Positions 1 through 6,905 of a stretch of DNA of 16,916 nt are shown piece by piece. The first letter of the stretch is position 1, and each line of letters begins with the position of its first letter. The notes beneath the pieces were generated by a model. It was not told where the DNA came from. It made no database searches and was given only the letters and a program-made list of their open reading frames with translations. The DNA lies in assembly GCA_016840025.1 (NCBI GenBank), contig JAEOTF010000238.1, positions 1-16,916 on the forward strand, given 5' to 3'. Source of the stretch: Candidatus Hodarchaeota archaeon (lineage in GTDB: Archaea; Asgardarchaeota; Heimdallarchaeia; Hodarchaeales; YT1-039). The position numbers were made by a program, and so were the translations under genes.

Positions 1-274
1 ATGAGATATTTCAATGTAGAGATTAGACATTTTTGAGTTTCAATTATAGTGAAAACTTATTTTAAGTTTTTGGATGGAGTTTTTTATGATTTTAGATTTT
101 ATTTACCATTTTTAAGTTGTATTTAACCTATTAAATCTTAAATTTAAGAAAGTCTAAATCATAAAGACGTGCATTTATTTAACAATCTTTAGTATAAGAT
201 TTAACAAAAAAAAAGGTGACCTTTTTTTTGTTCTTTTACAAATATATTCAGAAAAAGGAAAATGAGAGAATTCA
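1..274. other. AT-rich leader region without a gene
   Basis: I see no coding sequence here. An ATG at position 1 opens only an 11-codon frame, and an ATG at 262 meets a stop after eight codons. The region is strongly AT-rich and contains a perfect 12-bp palindrome at 137-148 (CTTAAATTTAAG) and the inverted repeat listed at 203-232. It probably holds the promoter and leader of the AAA+ ATPase gene, but no single TATA element stands out because the whole stretch is A/T. Confidence 0.6.
203..232. repeat. A8/T8 inverted repeat around GGTGACC
   Basis: Eight A residues, the heptamer GGTGACC and eight T residues form a nearly perfect palindrome. The arms extend by three more pairs (AAC/GTT) if one extra A is bulged. 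On the + strand the hairpin ends in a T8 run, as archaeal terminators do, and because of the symmetry the same holds on the - strand. It lies 43 nt before the ATPase start, so it could end an upstream transcript in either direction, attenuate the ATPase mRNA, or be a protein binding site. The sequence alone does not decide. Confidence 0.6.
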
Positions 275-1165
275 ATGTCTATGCGTAGAAAGACGACAAT
301 TTCTAATGTAGAACTTACACTTGCGCATCCTGTAGAGCTTGATATGCAATGGGTAGGTCAAGAACGAATAAAACGGCAGTTAATGGCAGCTTGGCTCATT
401 GTTGATCCAGATGACCTGCCACTCAACCCTCGTCTTGTAGGACGTCCTGGTATTGGAAAAACCACACTCGCCTACAGTTGTGCCCGAGAAATGGAACGAG
501 AGGTATACATTTATCAGTCTACAATGGATACACGACCCGAGGATTTGTTAATCACCCCAGTACTTTCGAAAAAGGGGAAAATTGCATACCATGCCTCTGC
601 TGTGGTCACTGCCATGATTCGAGGTGGTATTGTCATACTGGATGAAGCTAACCGAATGCCTGAGAAAAGTTGGGCAAGTCTGGCCCCCTTAATGGATCGA
701 AGAAGGTATATCGAATCCATAGTGACAGGTATTGTTGTCCACGCTCATCCTGATTTTCGTATTGTAGTTACATTGAACAGTGATGTATCAACTTTTGAGA
801 TTCCTGAATATATTCTAACCCGTTTATCGCCTTTAATTGAAATTGATTGGCCATCTCGTTCAGAAGAATATGAAATATTGCGTTATAACCTTCCTTTCGC
901 CCCCGAAGATATTTTAGAATATGCTGTCAATTTTTTACAGAGAGCTCACGCCCAAGATTTGCCTTATGCAGTAAGAGATGGGATCAATATTGGACGATAT
1001 GCATTAAAACTAGCAAAAATAAATAATGGTTCTCCTCAAGAATTTTTGTCAGAAGCTACAGATGCTATCATCGCAAAAGGTCCTTTCCCTTCAGATGAAA
1101 CCTCTAACATAGACAAAGATACAGAATTTGATGAAGATGATTCCGAAACTTCTCTTGAAACTTGA
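275..1165 (+). CDS. MoxR-type AAA+ ATPase
   Basis: This is a cytoplasmic AAA+ ATPase of the MoxR/dynein-related (AAA_5) type, 296 residues. Visible motifs are a Walker A, GRPGIGKTT (56-64), a Walker B, GIVILDEA (118-125), a sensor-1 asparagine in VTLNSD (residue 168), and an arginine-finger candidate in LTRLSPLIEID (R183). The acidic C-terminal tail (about 280-296) is probably disordered. MoxR ATPases usually act as chaperone-like remodelers of a partner encoded next door, and here the next gene (16 nt downstream, same strand) encodes a TraB/Tiki-superfamily protein, so the two probably work together. I use the ATG at 275; an ATG two codons later is equally possible. An earlier ATG at 262 is out of frame and closes at once. 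The family assignment is firm; the substrate is unknown. It lacks the usual adjacent vWA gene. Confidence 0.88.
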   Translation: MSMRRKTTISNVELTLAHPVELDMQWVGQERIKRQLMAAWLIVDPDDLPLNPRLVGRPGIGKTTLAYSCAREMEREVYIYQSTMDTRPEDLLITPVLSKKGKIAYHASAVVTAMIRGGIVILDEANRMPEKSWASLAPLMDRRRYIESIVTGIVVHAHPDFRIVVTLNSDVSTFEIPEYILTRLSPLIEIDWPSRSEEYEILRYNLPFAPEDILEYAVNFLQRAHAQDLPYAVRDGINIGRYALKLAKINNGSPQEFLSEATDAIIAKGPFPSDETSNIDKDTEFDEDDSETSLET

Positions 1166-1181
1166 TCTGGAGTAAAAATGA

Positions 1182-3065
1182 ATGGTAGAGGAATCATTAG
1201 GAAATATCTTTAAAGTAGGCCCCATTATAGCCATTCCAGTGGCTCATGGGCGAATAGCTTATTCAAAGTTAGTCCGAAAGTTCTTTTATGAATATCTTCC
1301 AAGCGCAGTGGCAATTGAATTACCACCTCACCTGAAAAAAGTCGTTATTCAGGGGATTAAACGACTTCCATATCTTTCTATAATTGTTGAAGGAGATTTA
1401 GAATCTAATCCAACATTTTATCCCGTTGATCCTGCAGACCCAATTATCGAAGCTATTAGACTAGCCCTAGAAAATAACATTGATTTGCATTTAGTTGATG
1501 CAACAGATAAAGAACAAGAAAGTAATCAGGAATCACTGCTTAAAAATAAAATATTTTATGATTTATTAATGCCAGATGATTATTCTCTTGATTTTATTAA
1601 CTTAGAAGATTATTATAGAGCATTCCTTGAGTCAAGAAAGGATATCCCCGATAGTATTTCCACAAGAGAAAGGATAATGGTTCAAAATCTTCAAGAACTC
1701 TCAAAAAAGTATGAACGAATACTCTTTGTATGCGGAATGTCTCATTGGAAAAATGTTCAATCCCTTCTCTCGCTAAAGGATGAGCTTCTACAAGAAATAT
1801 GGTCTGTAACTGAATCTAAACCTCTTAAATTATATAGTATTCCTAAAAAACAAGCCGAATTCGCTTTAAATGAACTACCATTCTTTGTATGGTATTATGA
1901 GAAACATCGGGATACTTTCAAAAGAGAAGATGCTTTAAGAGCATTATTTTTAGAAGCTCAGAGAATTTATTATGAGAAATATGACATTAGGATTACTCCC
2001 GCCATTCAAAGACGTTTTATGCAATATGTTCGAAATTTAGCTATCATTAATAGCCGATTATTCCCTACTTTTCTTGACATGATTTTGAGTGCGAAAGGAT
2101 GTATTGATGATGACTTTGCTTATGAAATGTACCGCTTAGGGCGGAGTTATCTCAACGTAGAAGACTTTCCAACATTACCAGAACTTAATTTAATGCAATT
2201 TATTGATGAAGACCGGTTATTTAAATTACGGTTTCGCAGAAGGCGTTTAATGCCAAGACCTTATGATTTTCGTGAGTTTCTCAAAGACAGACCAGAAGAA
2301 GGAATTCCTGGTCTTTGGAAAAAAATATGGGAACACGGGCTTGGTTATTGGTCCCACATACCTGAGGACTTATTTCAAGAGGCTTACTTATCCCATGTTC
2401 GTGAAAAAGCCATTCTAAATATTTCGGAAGACCGAATTCGCCTTCATGAATTCAAAACTTCATTTTTTGATGGTATCGATTATAGAGAGACAATTAGACA
2501 TTTTCATGAAGGAAAGATCTTTGTACGAGAATATCCTCAAATAAAAGGAAGAATTGGTGCAGTGGCGATTATTTGGGATGAAAATTCTGAAAAATACCCT
2601 GTATGGTCAGTTTTACACGCGGAACATGATCAAGAATCGGATTTCCTATACTATGGGTCCCCTATAGGAGCGGATATTATCGGACCAGGGATAAGTCGCC
2701 AAAGATTCGGTGGTTTGTTATCAATCTTTCCCCCAAGGAGGATTTATCAGATCTATTTCGAGTGGGAAATGCCAGATGCGGTCTCAACATTACTTATGAA
2801 TGCAGTCTACTGGACTAAAGATAAATACATTGCCTATGTTGCTCAAAAACCACCGAATGACTATCTAGTTCGCTTAGCGCATTTAAATGGCAAACAGCTG
2901 GTATATTTACCTATTGGTAGTTTCCAGAAAACGACAATTCAGAGACTTCAAACATTTCATTTACTCTCACATAGAGATCTAAGAAAGTTCGCTGGAGATT
3001 ATGTCCCATCTCCTGGCTCCGAATTTAAGTATGACACTGAAAGAAGAAAGAAAAAGCGAAAATAA
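1182..3065 (+). CDS. TraB/Tiki-superfamily (DUF5682-like) protein with unknown C-terminal half
   Basis: The N-terminal 200 residues carry the pattern of the TraB/PrgY-Tiki-EreA/ChaN superfamily: a histidine after the first strand (PVAHG, H22), a glutamate after the second (VAIELP, E46), a strand reading LHLVDAT (about 102-108), a charged helix STRERIMVQNL (160-170), then ILFVCGMSHW with H188. In that superfamily these positions form the putative metal or active site. The order MoxR ATPase then this protein resembles bacterial MoxR/DUF5682/vWA clusters, which makes a DUF5682-like assignment the best guess. Residues about 200-627 are charged, mostly helical, and match nothing I recognise; the last residues are very basic (RRKKKRK). 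I see no signal peptide or membrane segment, so it should be cytoplasmic. GGAG at 1169-1172 supports the ATG at 1182; an ATG at 1178 is out of frame and soon closes. The superfamily call is moderately secure; the activity is unknown. Confidence 0.7.
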   Translation: MVEESLGNIFKVGPIIAIPVAHGRIAYSKLVRKFFYEYLPSAVAIELPPHLKKVVIQGIKRLPYLSIIVEGDLESNPTFYPVDPADPIIEAIRLALENNIDLHLVDATDKEQESNQESLLKNKIFYDLLMPDDYSLDFINLEDYYRAFLESRKDIPDSISTRERIMVQNLQELSKKYERILFVCGMSHWKNVQSLLSLKDELLQEIWSVTESKPLKLYSIPKKQAEFALNELPFFVWYYEKHRDTFKREDALRALFLEAQRIYYEKYDIRITPAIQRRFMQYVRNLAIINSRLFPTFLDMILSAKGCIDDDFAYEMYRLGRSYLNVEDFPTLPELNLMQFIDEDRLFKLRFRRRRLMPRPYDFREFLKDRPEEGIPGLWKKIWEHGLGYWSHIPEDLFQEAYLSHVREKAILNISEDRIRLHEFKTSFFDGIDYRETIRHFHEGKIFVREYPQIKGRIGAVAIIWDENSEKYPVWSVLHAEHDQESDFLYYGSPIGADIIGPGISRQRFGGLLSIFPPRRIYQIYFEWEMPDAVSTLLMNAVYWTKDKYIAYVAQKPPNDYLVRLAHLNGKQLVYLPIGSFQKTTIQRLQTFHLLSHRDLRKFAGDYVPSPGSEFKYDTERRKKKRK

Positions 3066-3071
3066 TCTGAT

Positions 3072-3104
3072 TAAAGCATAGGCTATGTCTAAGCTTTATT
3101 TTTT
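3072..3104 (+). terminator. hairpin plus T-run after the ATPase/TraB-like pair
   Basis: TAAAGC (3072-3077) pairs with GCTTTA (3093-3098), and a run of T follows to 3104. It starts 7 nt past the stop of the TraB-like gene and is placed to end that two-gene transcript. The loop holds a smaller ATAG/CTAT hairpin. A perfect 12-bp palindrome, CTTAAGCTTAAG, follows at 3106-3117. The prediction is structural only. Confidence 0.5.
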
Positions 3105-3494
3105 CCTTAAGCTTAAGACTTTCTTTTAATTCAACAAAAAACGAAAGTATTATCATTCAGTTCTTGGTTAATGATCTGTAAATAGTGCTTAATGACAGTA
3201 GTATCGCGGCTTGTCATTTTTTCAAGTTGCTGGTGTTTTTTCGAACTTATTTTATCCGTCATGAGAGAAATTCGGATCGTAAGGAACAAAACCAGTCACC
3301 TTTTCAGCACTCAGGTTCAATAGACATAAGGTTCTTAGAAAATACTATCACTATTCTATTGTCGTTCCTTTCCCTTAAAAAGATCCAAACTCTAAAAAAA
3401 TCTCTCTCCATATTTATCCATGTTTTGAATGAACAGTTGACTACACATCAAGATTCATATACATTTGGATGGTTATTATTGCTGGTAATAAGCA
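3105..3494. other. intergenic region, no supported gene
   Basis: About 390 nt between the terminator and the peptidase start. A GTG-initiated frame crosses it (from 3185) and runs 128 nt into the peptidase gene, but its translation is a Phe/Ser/Lys-rich mix with no domain-like pattern, and I treat it as chance. The region presumably contains the peptidase promoter; I could not single out a convincing TATA box. Confidence 0.5.
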
Positions 3495-5372
3495 ATGAAC
3501 AAAAGACAAAATCTTCTCTTTTTGTTAATTGTGTTATTATCCGTACACTCTTCTGTTTTAGAATCAACCGCTTTTGTATGCACTTCAAAGAATATAATGG
3601 AATTAAAAAGTCAAGTTTCTAGAAATACCGAATTAAGCTACCTAATTATTACCGATGAATCTCTGGTCACTTCTTTAAAGCCATTAGCACAATGGAAAAC
3701 ACAACGAGGAATTCGAACTACTATTGTGACAGTGCAATCTATAGAAAATCAGTATACTGAGGTAGATCGGGCAGCAAACATCAAAGCTTACATCAGGGAC
3801 ATAAAAGAGGATTATCCTAATAGTCTACAGTGGATCCTCTTAGCAGGTGATACAGTATTTATTCCCACTCGGTTGATCACTTACAGAGATAATGAATTGA
3901 ATCACCAGAATGATCGGTCAGTGAGACCTTATTGGTACACCGACTGGTATTATGCTGACTTAGATAATAACTGGGATTCTAATGGAGATAGAAAATGGGG
4001 TGTTTTGGGTGAAGACGAGTTTGATTTTACTGCAGAAGTTTTTATCGGCAGGTGGCCTATCTCCACGTCAGATGAAGCCACCCATTTAGTTAACCGATTA
4101 TTAAAATATGAGAAGTCACCTACAATAGGTACCGCATGGTATAATCGAATGATAACAGCAACAGCAATAGTTAAATTTCCTGAAGATAATAATGATGACG
4201 ACATCAGTAAAAAGGAAGACGGAGAAAAACAATTTGTTGATGCAAATGGAGTAGCTAATTGGGTCATTGATAAATACTTACCAAATCATTGGACTGCAAT
4301 AAGGCTTGGTGAGGAGGGAGGAATTCTACCAACTATCTATGAATCTGATAAACCCCTTTCCAAAAATAATCTACTAGACACTTTATCAGAAGGAGCCACT
4401 GCAGTCTATCTTAGCGGACATGGAAGTAGATCAGCAATCTATCGGTATTATCTGAGAAGTGACTTAGATGGAGATAAATTAAAAGATGGAAATGATAAGA
4501 CAACCTTTTCTCCCTTTTTTATGGAGGAGGAGAGTATACCTGAATATGGTACTATGTATCCTCTTTTCTGGATTGGAGCATGTCTTGTAGGCAGTTTTCT
4601 TACCAAACTCGGTGACCCCTGTTTAGCTGAACAAATAATCAAAAATATCGGTATTGGTGTTATTGCGAGTATGAATATCGCCAAAATGGATTTTGATTGG
4701 GAGGATGATCATTTTGCTACTGAAGGAGGATTATATTTGGAAGGGTTGGAAACAAGATTCTGGAAAGCATTTTATGAAGATGATATTTATCATCCTGGTC
4801 AATGCAATGCCATTACTAAAGAACGATATTGGAACTTTACCAGAAATATGAACCATAGTCAAGATTGGCCACAGTATTATCCCGGATGGGAATTACGGAC
4901 TTTAATGAACTTCAACCTGCTGGGAGATCCTGAAGTACCGATCTGGACAGATATTCCAATGCTAATTAGTATGAATATGACTAAAGATTCAGAAAGTGTT
5001 ACTTTCATTGTAACAAATGAGCAGGGTCCATTAGCGGATGTTTGTGTAACAGTGATGGGACAGAATAACTATTATCGCAAGTTACTAACAGATGAAAATG
5101 GAATAGCCCAGTTTTCAAATGATTGGATTACCTTGGGAGGAAATATCAGCATCACTGCCTCAGGACATAATATAATCCCCTTGGAAGCTCATTTAAATGA
5201 ACCTTATCAAGATTTGATAATTTCTGATAGAGAGTTACCTGTGTATCCGTTCAAAGACTCTTATTCTAATAAGCAGGAAATAATATCGGGATTTGAGATT
5301 GGAGTTATTAGTATTAGTTGTATTTTCATTTTAGTTTTTATCATAAGATCACACAAAAGGAAAAGAAAATAG
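3495..5372 (+). CDS. secreted, membrane-anchored gingipain-type (C25) cysteine peptidase
   Basis: The 625-residue product starts with a signal peptide (basic NKRQ, then a hydrophobic stretch from about residue 6 to 27). The body matches peptidase family C25: an N-terminal subdomain with WILLAGD (D119), EVFIGRWP, the catalytic histidine in YLSGHGSR (H309) and the catalytic cysteine in WIGACLVG (C363). The late NFNLLGDPEVPIW segment is typical of the end of the catalytic domain. An Ig-like or carboxypeptidase-regulatory-like beta domain follows (about 495-580), then a C-terminal membrane helix (about 600-619) and a basic tail. Two Asp/Asn/Gly-rich stretches (DNNWDSNGD, DLDGDKLKDGND) may bind calcium. 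It is therefore probably an extracellular peptidase tethered to the cell surface, degrading or processing external proteins. The ATG at 3495 is chosen because it gives the complete signal peptide. Family call firm; specificity unknown. No partner gene is obvious. Confidence 0.9.
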   Translation: MNKRQNLLFLLIVLLSVHSSVLESTAFVCTSKNIMELKSQVSRNTELSYLIITDESLVTSLKPLAQWKTQRGIRTTIVTVQSIENQYTEVDRAANIKAYIRDIKEDYPNSLQWILLAGDTVFIPTRLITYRDNELNHQNDRSVRPYWYTDWYYADLDNNWDSNGDRKWGVLGEDEFDFTAEVFIGRWPISTSDEATHLVNRLLKYEKSPTIGTAWYNRMITATAIVKFPEDNNDDDISKKEDGEKQFVDANGVANWVIDKYLPNHWTAIRLGEEGGILPTIYESDKPLSKNNLLDTLSEGATAVYLSGHGSRSAIYRYYLRSDLDGDKLKDGNDKTTFSPFFMEEESIPEYGTMYPLFWIGACLVGSFLTKLGDPCLAEQIIKNIGIGVIASMNIAKMDFDWEDDHFATEGGLYLEGLETRFWKAFYEDDIYHPGQCNAITKERYWNFTRNMNHSQDWPQYYPGWELRTLMNFNLLGDPEVPIWTDIPMLISMNMTKDSESVTFIVTNEQGPLADVCVTVMGQNNYYRKLLTDENGIAQFSNDWITLGGNISITASGHNIIPLEAHLNEPYQDLIISDRELPVYPFKDSYSNKQEIISGFEIGVISISCIFILVFIIRSHKRKRK

Positions 5373-5404
5373 TTTAAATTGAGAAGCCAAGCATCATAGA
5401 GTAG

Positions 5405-5429
5405 CTTCGATGAACGAAGGTAATTTTTT
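5405..5429 (+). terminator. hairpin plus T6 after the C25 peptidase gene
   Basis: CTTCG (5405-5409) and CGAAG (5415-5419) form a 5-bp stem with a 5-nt loop, followed a few bases later by six T (5424-5429). It lies 33 nt past the peptidase stop codon and is well placed to end that transcript. Confidence 0.5.
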
Positions 5430-5540
5430 GGTAGATTCAATCTATTAATAATTGTTTATTGCCAAATATTTCATATCCAACCTTATCGATGATCCTTAAC
5501 TAATTGCAGTTATGTTTTGTTCACAGAAAATAATGCTTGA

Positions 5541-5900
5541 AAGCCTCTTCCATTCTGGGAGAGGATGACAAGCGGTCATAAGGAAAGCTTTAAATAAAAC
5601 TTTCCACCTAGAGTGAGTGTCTATCTCCACTATTCCGTTCACATTGTCACAATCTGAGGGAATAGGTGTACGTGTTTTTAGGAGATAAACGCGAAAAGAA
5701 GAAGTAGGACTAAGGTGGTTCAACGTATCTCCAAGCAGGGGGCAACTCTGCGAGGTGTAGTAGGGCTTTTGGCAGCCCTCAGAGTAAGTCATTCCAGCTC
5801 TCCTCGGCGAGTCAGGAAACTGCGTGAGTGGTTTGATGAGTGTCTCAAAATCTGGTGATATTCCTTGGAGGAATCCTCCTGCATTTAGCTGGAGGAGAAT
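5541..5900 (+). ncRNA. candidate structured RNA or long structured leader, class unknown
   Basis: This stretch is distinctly richer in G+C than its flanks (65 of 120 bases at 5701-5820 by hand count) and dense in complementary segments. Examples: an 8-bp hairpin 5544-5551/5557-5564 with a 5-nt loop; GGAAAG/CTTTCC 5582-5587/5600-5605; CTATTCC/GGAATAG 5630-5636/5659-5665; GGAGATA/TATCTCC 5681-5687/5726-5732; CTCTG/CAGAG 5746-5750/5780-5784 enclosing AGGGCT/AGCCCT 5762-5767/5774-5779. I looked for hallmarks of RNase P RNA (paired CR-I/CR-V elements), SRP RNA (the helix 8 GGAA/AGCAG signature), tRNA, and group I and II introns and found none complete. A 98-codon frame on the - strand lacks protein-like features. 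The strand is inferred from the terminal hairpins and from the co-directional longin gene downstream; hairpins alone are nearly strand-symmetric. It may be a stand-alone RNA or the leader of the longin gene. Confidence 0.45.
5860..5896 (+). promoter_or_regulatory. mutually exclusive hairpins upstream of the longin gene
   Basis: Four short segments can pair in three competing ways. ATTCCT (5860-5865) pairs with AGGAAT (5869-5874). GGAGG (5867-5871) pairs with CCTCC (5875-5879). TCCTCC (5874-5879) pairs with GGAGGA (5891-5896), with a further GC/GC pair inside the loop. Forming the middle hairpin breaks both outer ones. Such an arrangement is typical of switching leaders; it ends 55 nt before the longin start. 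No T-run follows, so translational control or RNA processing is as likely as attenuation. Function is inference. Confidence 0.35.
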
Positions 5901-5951
5901 GTCAATACTAATTTAATTGCATATGATAAGATCGCCTTTGAATGAAGAAAA

Positions 5952-6692
5952 TTGATACGACACCTTCTTATCCTCTCTTCTAATGGTATTCCAATTCTAT
6001 CGCGGAGTTACTGTGATGAAGAGATTAATGATGCCTTAATTTCGGGTTATATTTCAGCTTTTGATAATTTTGGTAAAGCAGCATTAGGAGAAGGGATTAC
6101 ACAGGTTCAGCTTGGCGAAAAATATCTAACATTGAAACATGGCCAAAGAATTATGGTTATGATTGTCTCCCTTCATTGTGTGGGAGCTGAAAATCAGAAT
6201 GATTGTGTTTGTGTTCCGTTTACATTAAACAAAGTTATCCAAGAATTTCAAGCAAGATATGAATTTACATCTGACATGATAAAAACGGAATTGTACCGAG
6301 ATTTTATACCAATTCTTGATGAGATTGTTGAAGAACACTTTCACAATCATTTTTATATGAAAGATTTTGTCCTAAACATGGTTAAAGGAGTTTTCTCAAA
6401 GAATCTTTATGGAATAGTTATTTTTCGGAGTAATCTGCTGCTTCAATACCAATTACTTCCCTCAATTCCAAAAAAGATACGTTATCAAAAATTCTTTGAG
6501 GTTATAAAGGTATGGCGGGAAACTACATCAATTACACCAGTCATTCAGAATATTTTTTTTGATGATTTCATAATTGGGATAATCTACAAAAAACCTTGGA
6601 CAATTTTTTCAATTTGGACTAACGATACACCAAACAGTGCTTTAAAACAATTGCAAGAGTCCCTTTTGGATAATTTTTTTGAATTTAGATAA
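5952..6692 (+). CDS. longin-domain protein, possibly two longin-like modules
   Basis: The first 75 or so residues fit a longin/profilin-like fold of the kind found in SNAREs, AP subunits and SRP-receptor alpha: a strand RHLLILSSNGIPILSRSY, a helix opening INDALISGYISAFDNFGKAAL, then EGITQVQLGEKYLTL and MVMIVSL. This is also the pattern of the C-terminal domain of the GTPase at 10042. Residues about 150-246 again read strand-strand-helix (YGIVIFRSNLLLQYQLL, IIGIIYKKPWTIFSIW, a closing helix) and may be a second longin-like or roadblock-like module; this is a weaker call. The product is soluble, 246 residues, with no signal peptide. The start is the TTG at 5952: an in-frame TGA lies two codons upstream and the ATG at 5942 is out of frame. 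No clear ribosome site is visible. In eukaryotes such domains serve as adaptors for small GTPases at membranes. The partner here is unknown. Confidence 0.65.
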   Translation: MIRHLLILSSNGIPILSRSYCDEEINDALISGYISAFDNFGKAALGEGITQVQLGEKYLTLKHGQRIMVMIVSLHCVGAENQNDCVCVPFTLNKVIQEFQARYEFTSDMIKTELYRDFIPILDEIVEEHFHNHFYMKDFVLNMVKGVFSKNLYGIVIFRSNLLLQYQLLPSIPKKIRYQKFFEVIKVWRETTSITPVIQNIFFDDFIIGIIYKKPWTIFSIWTNDTPNSALKQLQESLLDNFFEFR

Positions 6693-6882
6693 AGCGGGAA
6701 AGAAGGAAAAGTTCACATTCTTCTCCATCCAAAAACAGGAGGATTTCTAAAGGGAAATCAACAGATTTTGTGTACTCATCAAAGTATTCACGCATTTTCA
6801 TGACTCTCTGCAGTATGTTACCTTGATCTGCTCTGAGGACTACCAAAAAACCCGCTGCCGCCCATTTCTGAAATGTGTTCAT
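6685..6882 (-). CDS. doubtful small ORF, 65 aa, no known family
   Basis: A 65-codon frame starts 23 nt after the stop of the Cwh43-like gene on the same strand and overlaps the 3' end of the longin gene by 8 nt, tail to tail. Its composition from about residue 17 on (charged helix ILQRVMKMREYFDEY, then PLEILLFLDGEECELF) looks protein-like, but I recognise no family. Codons 2-9 consist of the 24-bp repeat shared, in another frame, with the methyltransferase gene, so the start may have been created by a rearrangement or an assembly join. It could be a real small gene, the tail of a broken gene, or chance. Confidence 0.25.
   Translation of the reverse strand: MNTFQKWAAAGFLVVLRADQGNILQRVMKMREYFDEYTKSVDFPLEILLFLDGEECELFLLSRFI
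6856..6879. repeat. 24-bp direct repeat, copy 1
   Basis: These 24 bases are identical, in the same orientation, to 9015-9038. This copy directly follows the start codon of the doubtful small ORF (read on the - strand). The copies are 2,159 bp apart and bracket the whole Cwh43-like gene and the end of the methyltransferase gene. A 24-bp exact match is very unlikely by chance in a window of this size. Confidence 0.9.
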
Positions 6883-6905
6883 TAATAGAACAATTTTAGA
6901 CGGAT

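Noticed and set aside
3185..3622. GTG-started 145-codon frame
   Set aside because: It overlaps the start of the well-supported C25 peptidase by 128 nt, lacks a ribosome site and has no domain-like pattern; composition looks like translated intergenic DNA.
3950..4684. - strand frames inside the peptidase gene
   Set aside because: They are antisense shadows of a gene with clear signal peptide, catalytic residues and anchor.
3600..5300. Caspase-like (C14) or other clan CD peptidase in place of C25
   Set aside because: The SGHGS and GAC motifs are shared across clan CD, but the signal peptide, the AGD and FIGRWP segments and the NLLGDPE ending point to gingipain-type C25.
5496..5792. 98-codon frame on the - strand across the structured region
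   Set aside because: The translation is Pro/Ser/Cys-rich without recognisable secondary-structure pattern or family, and the DNA is better explained by its hairpins.
5541..5900. RNase P RNA, SRP RNA, tRNA, group I or group II intron
   Set aside because: GGAAAG at 5582 recalls RNase P CR-I but no CR-V partner was found; the SRP helix 8 signature is absent; AGGGCT/AGCCCT with CGAGG/CCTCGG gives no D or T arm; no group II domain V or convincing group I core.
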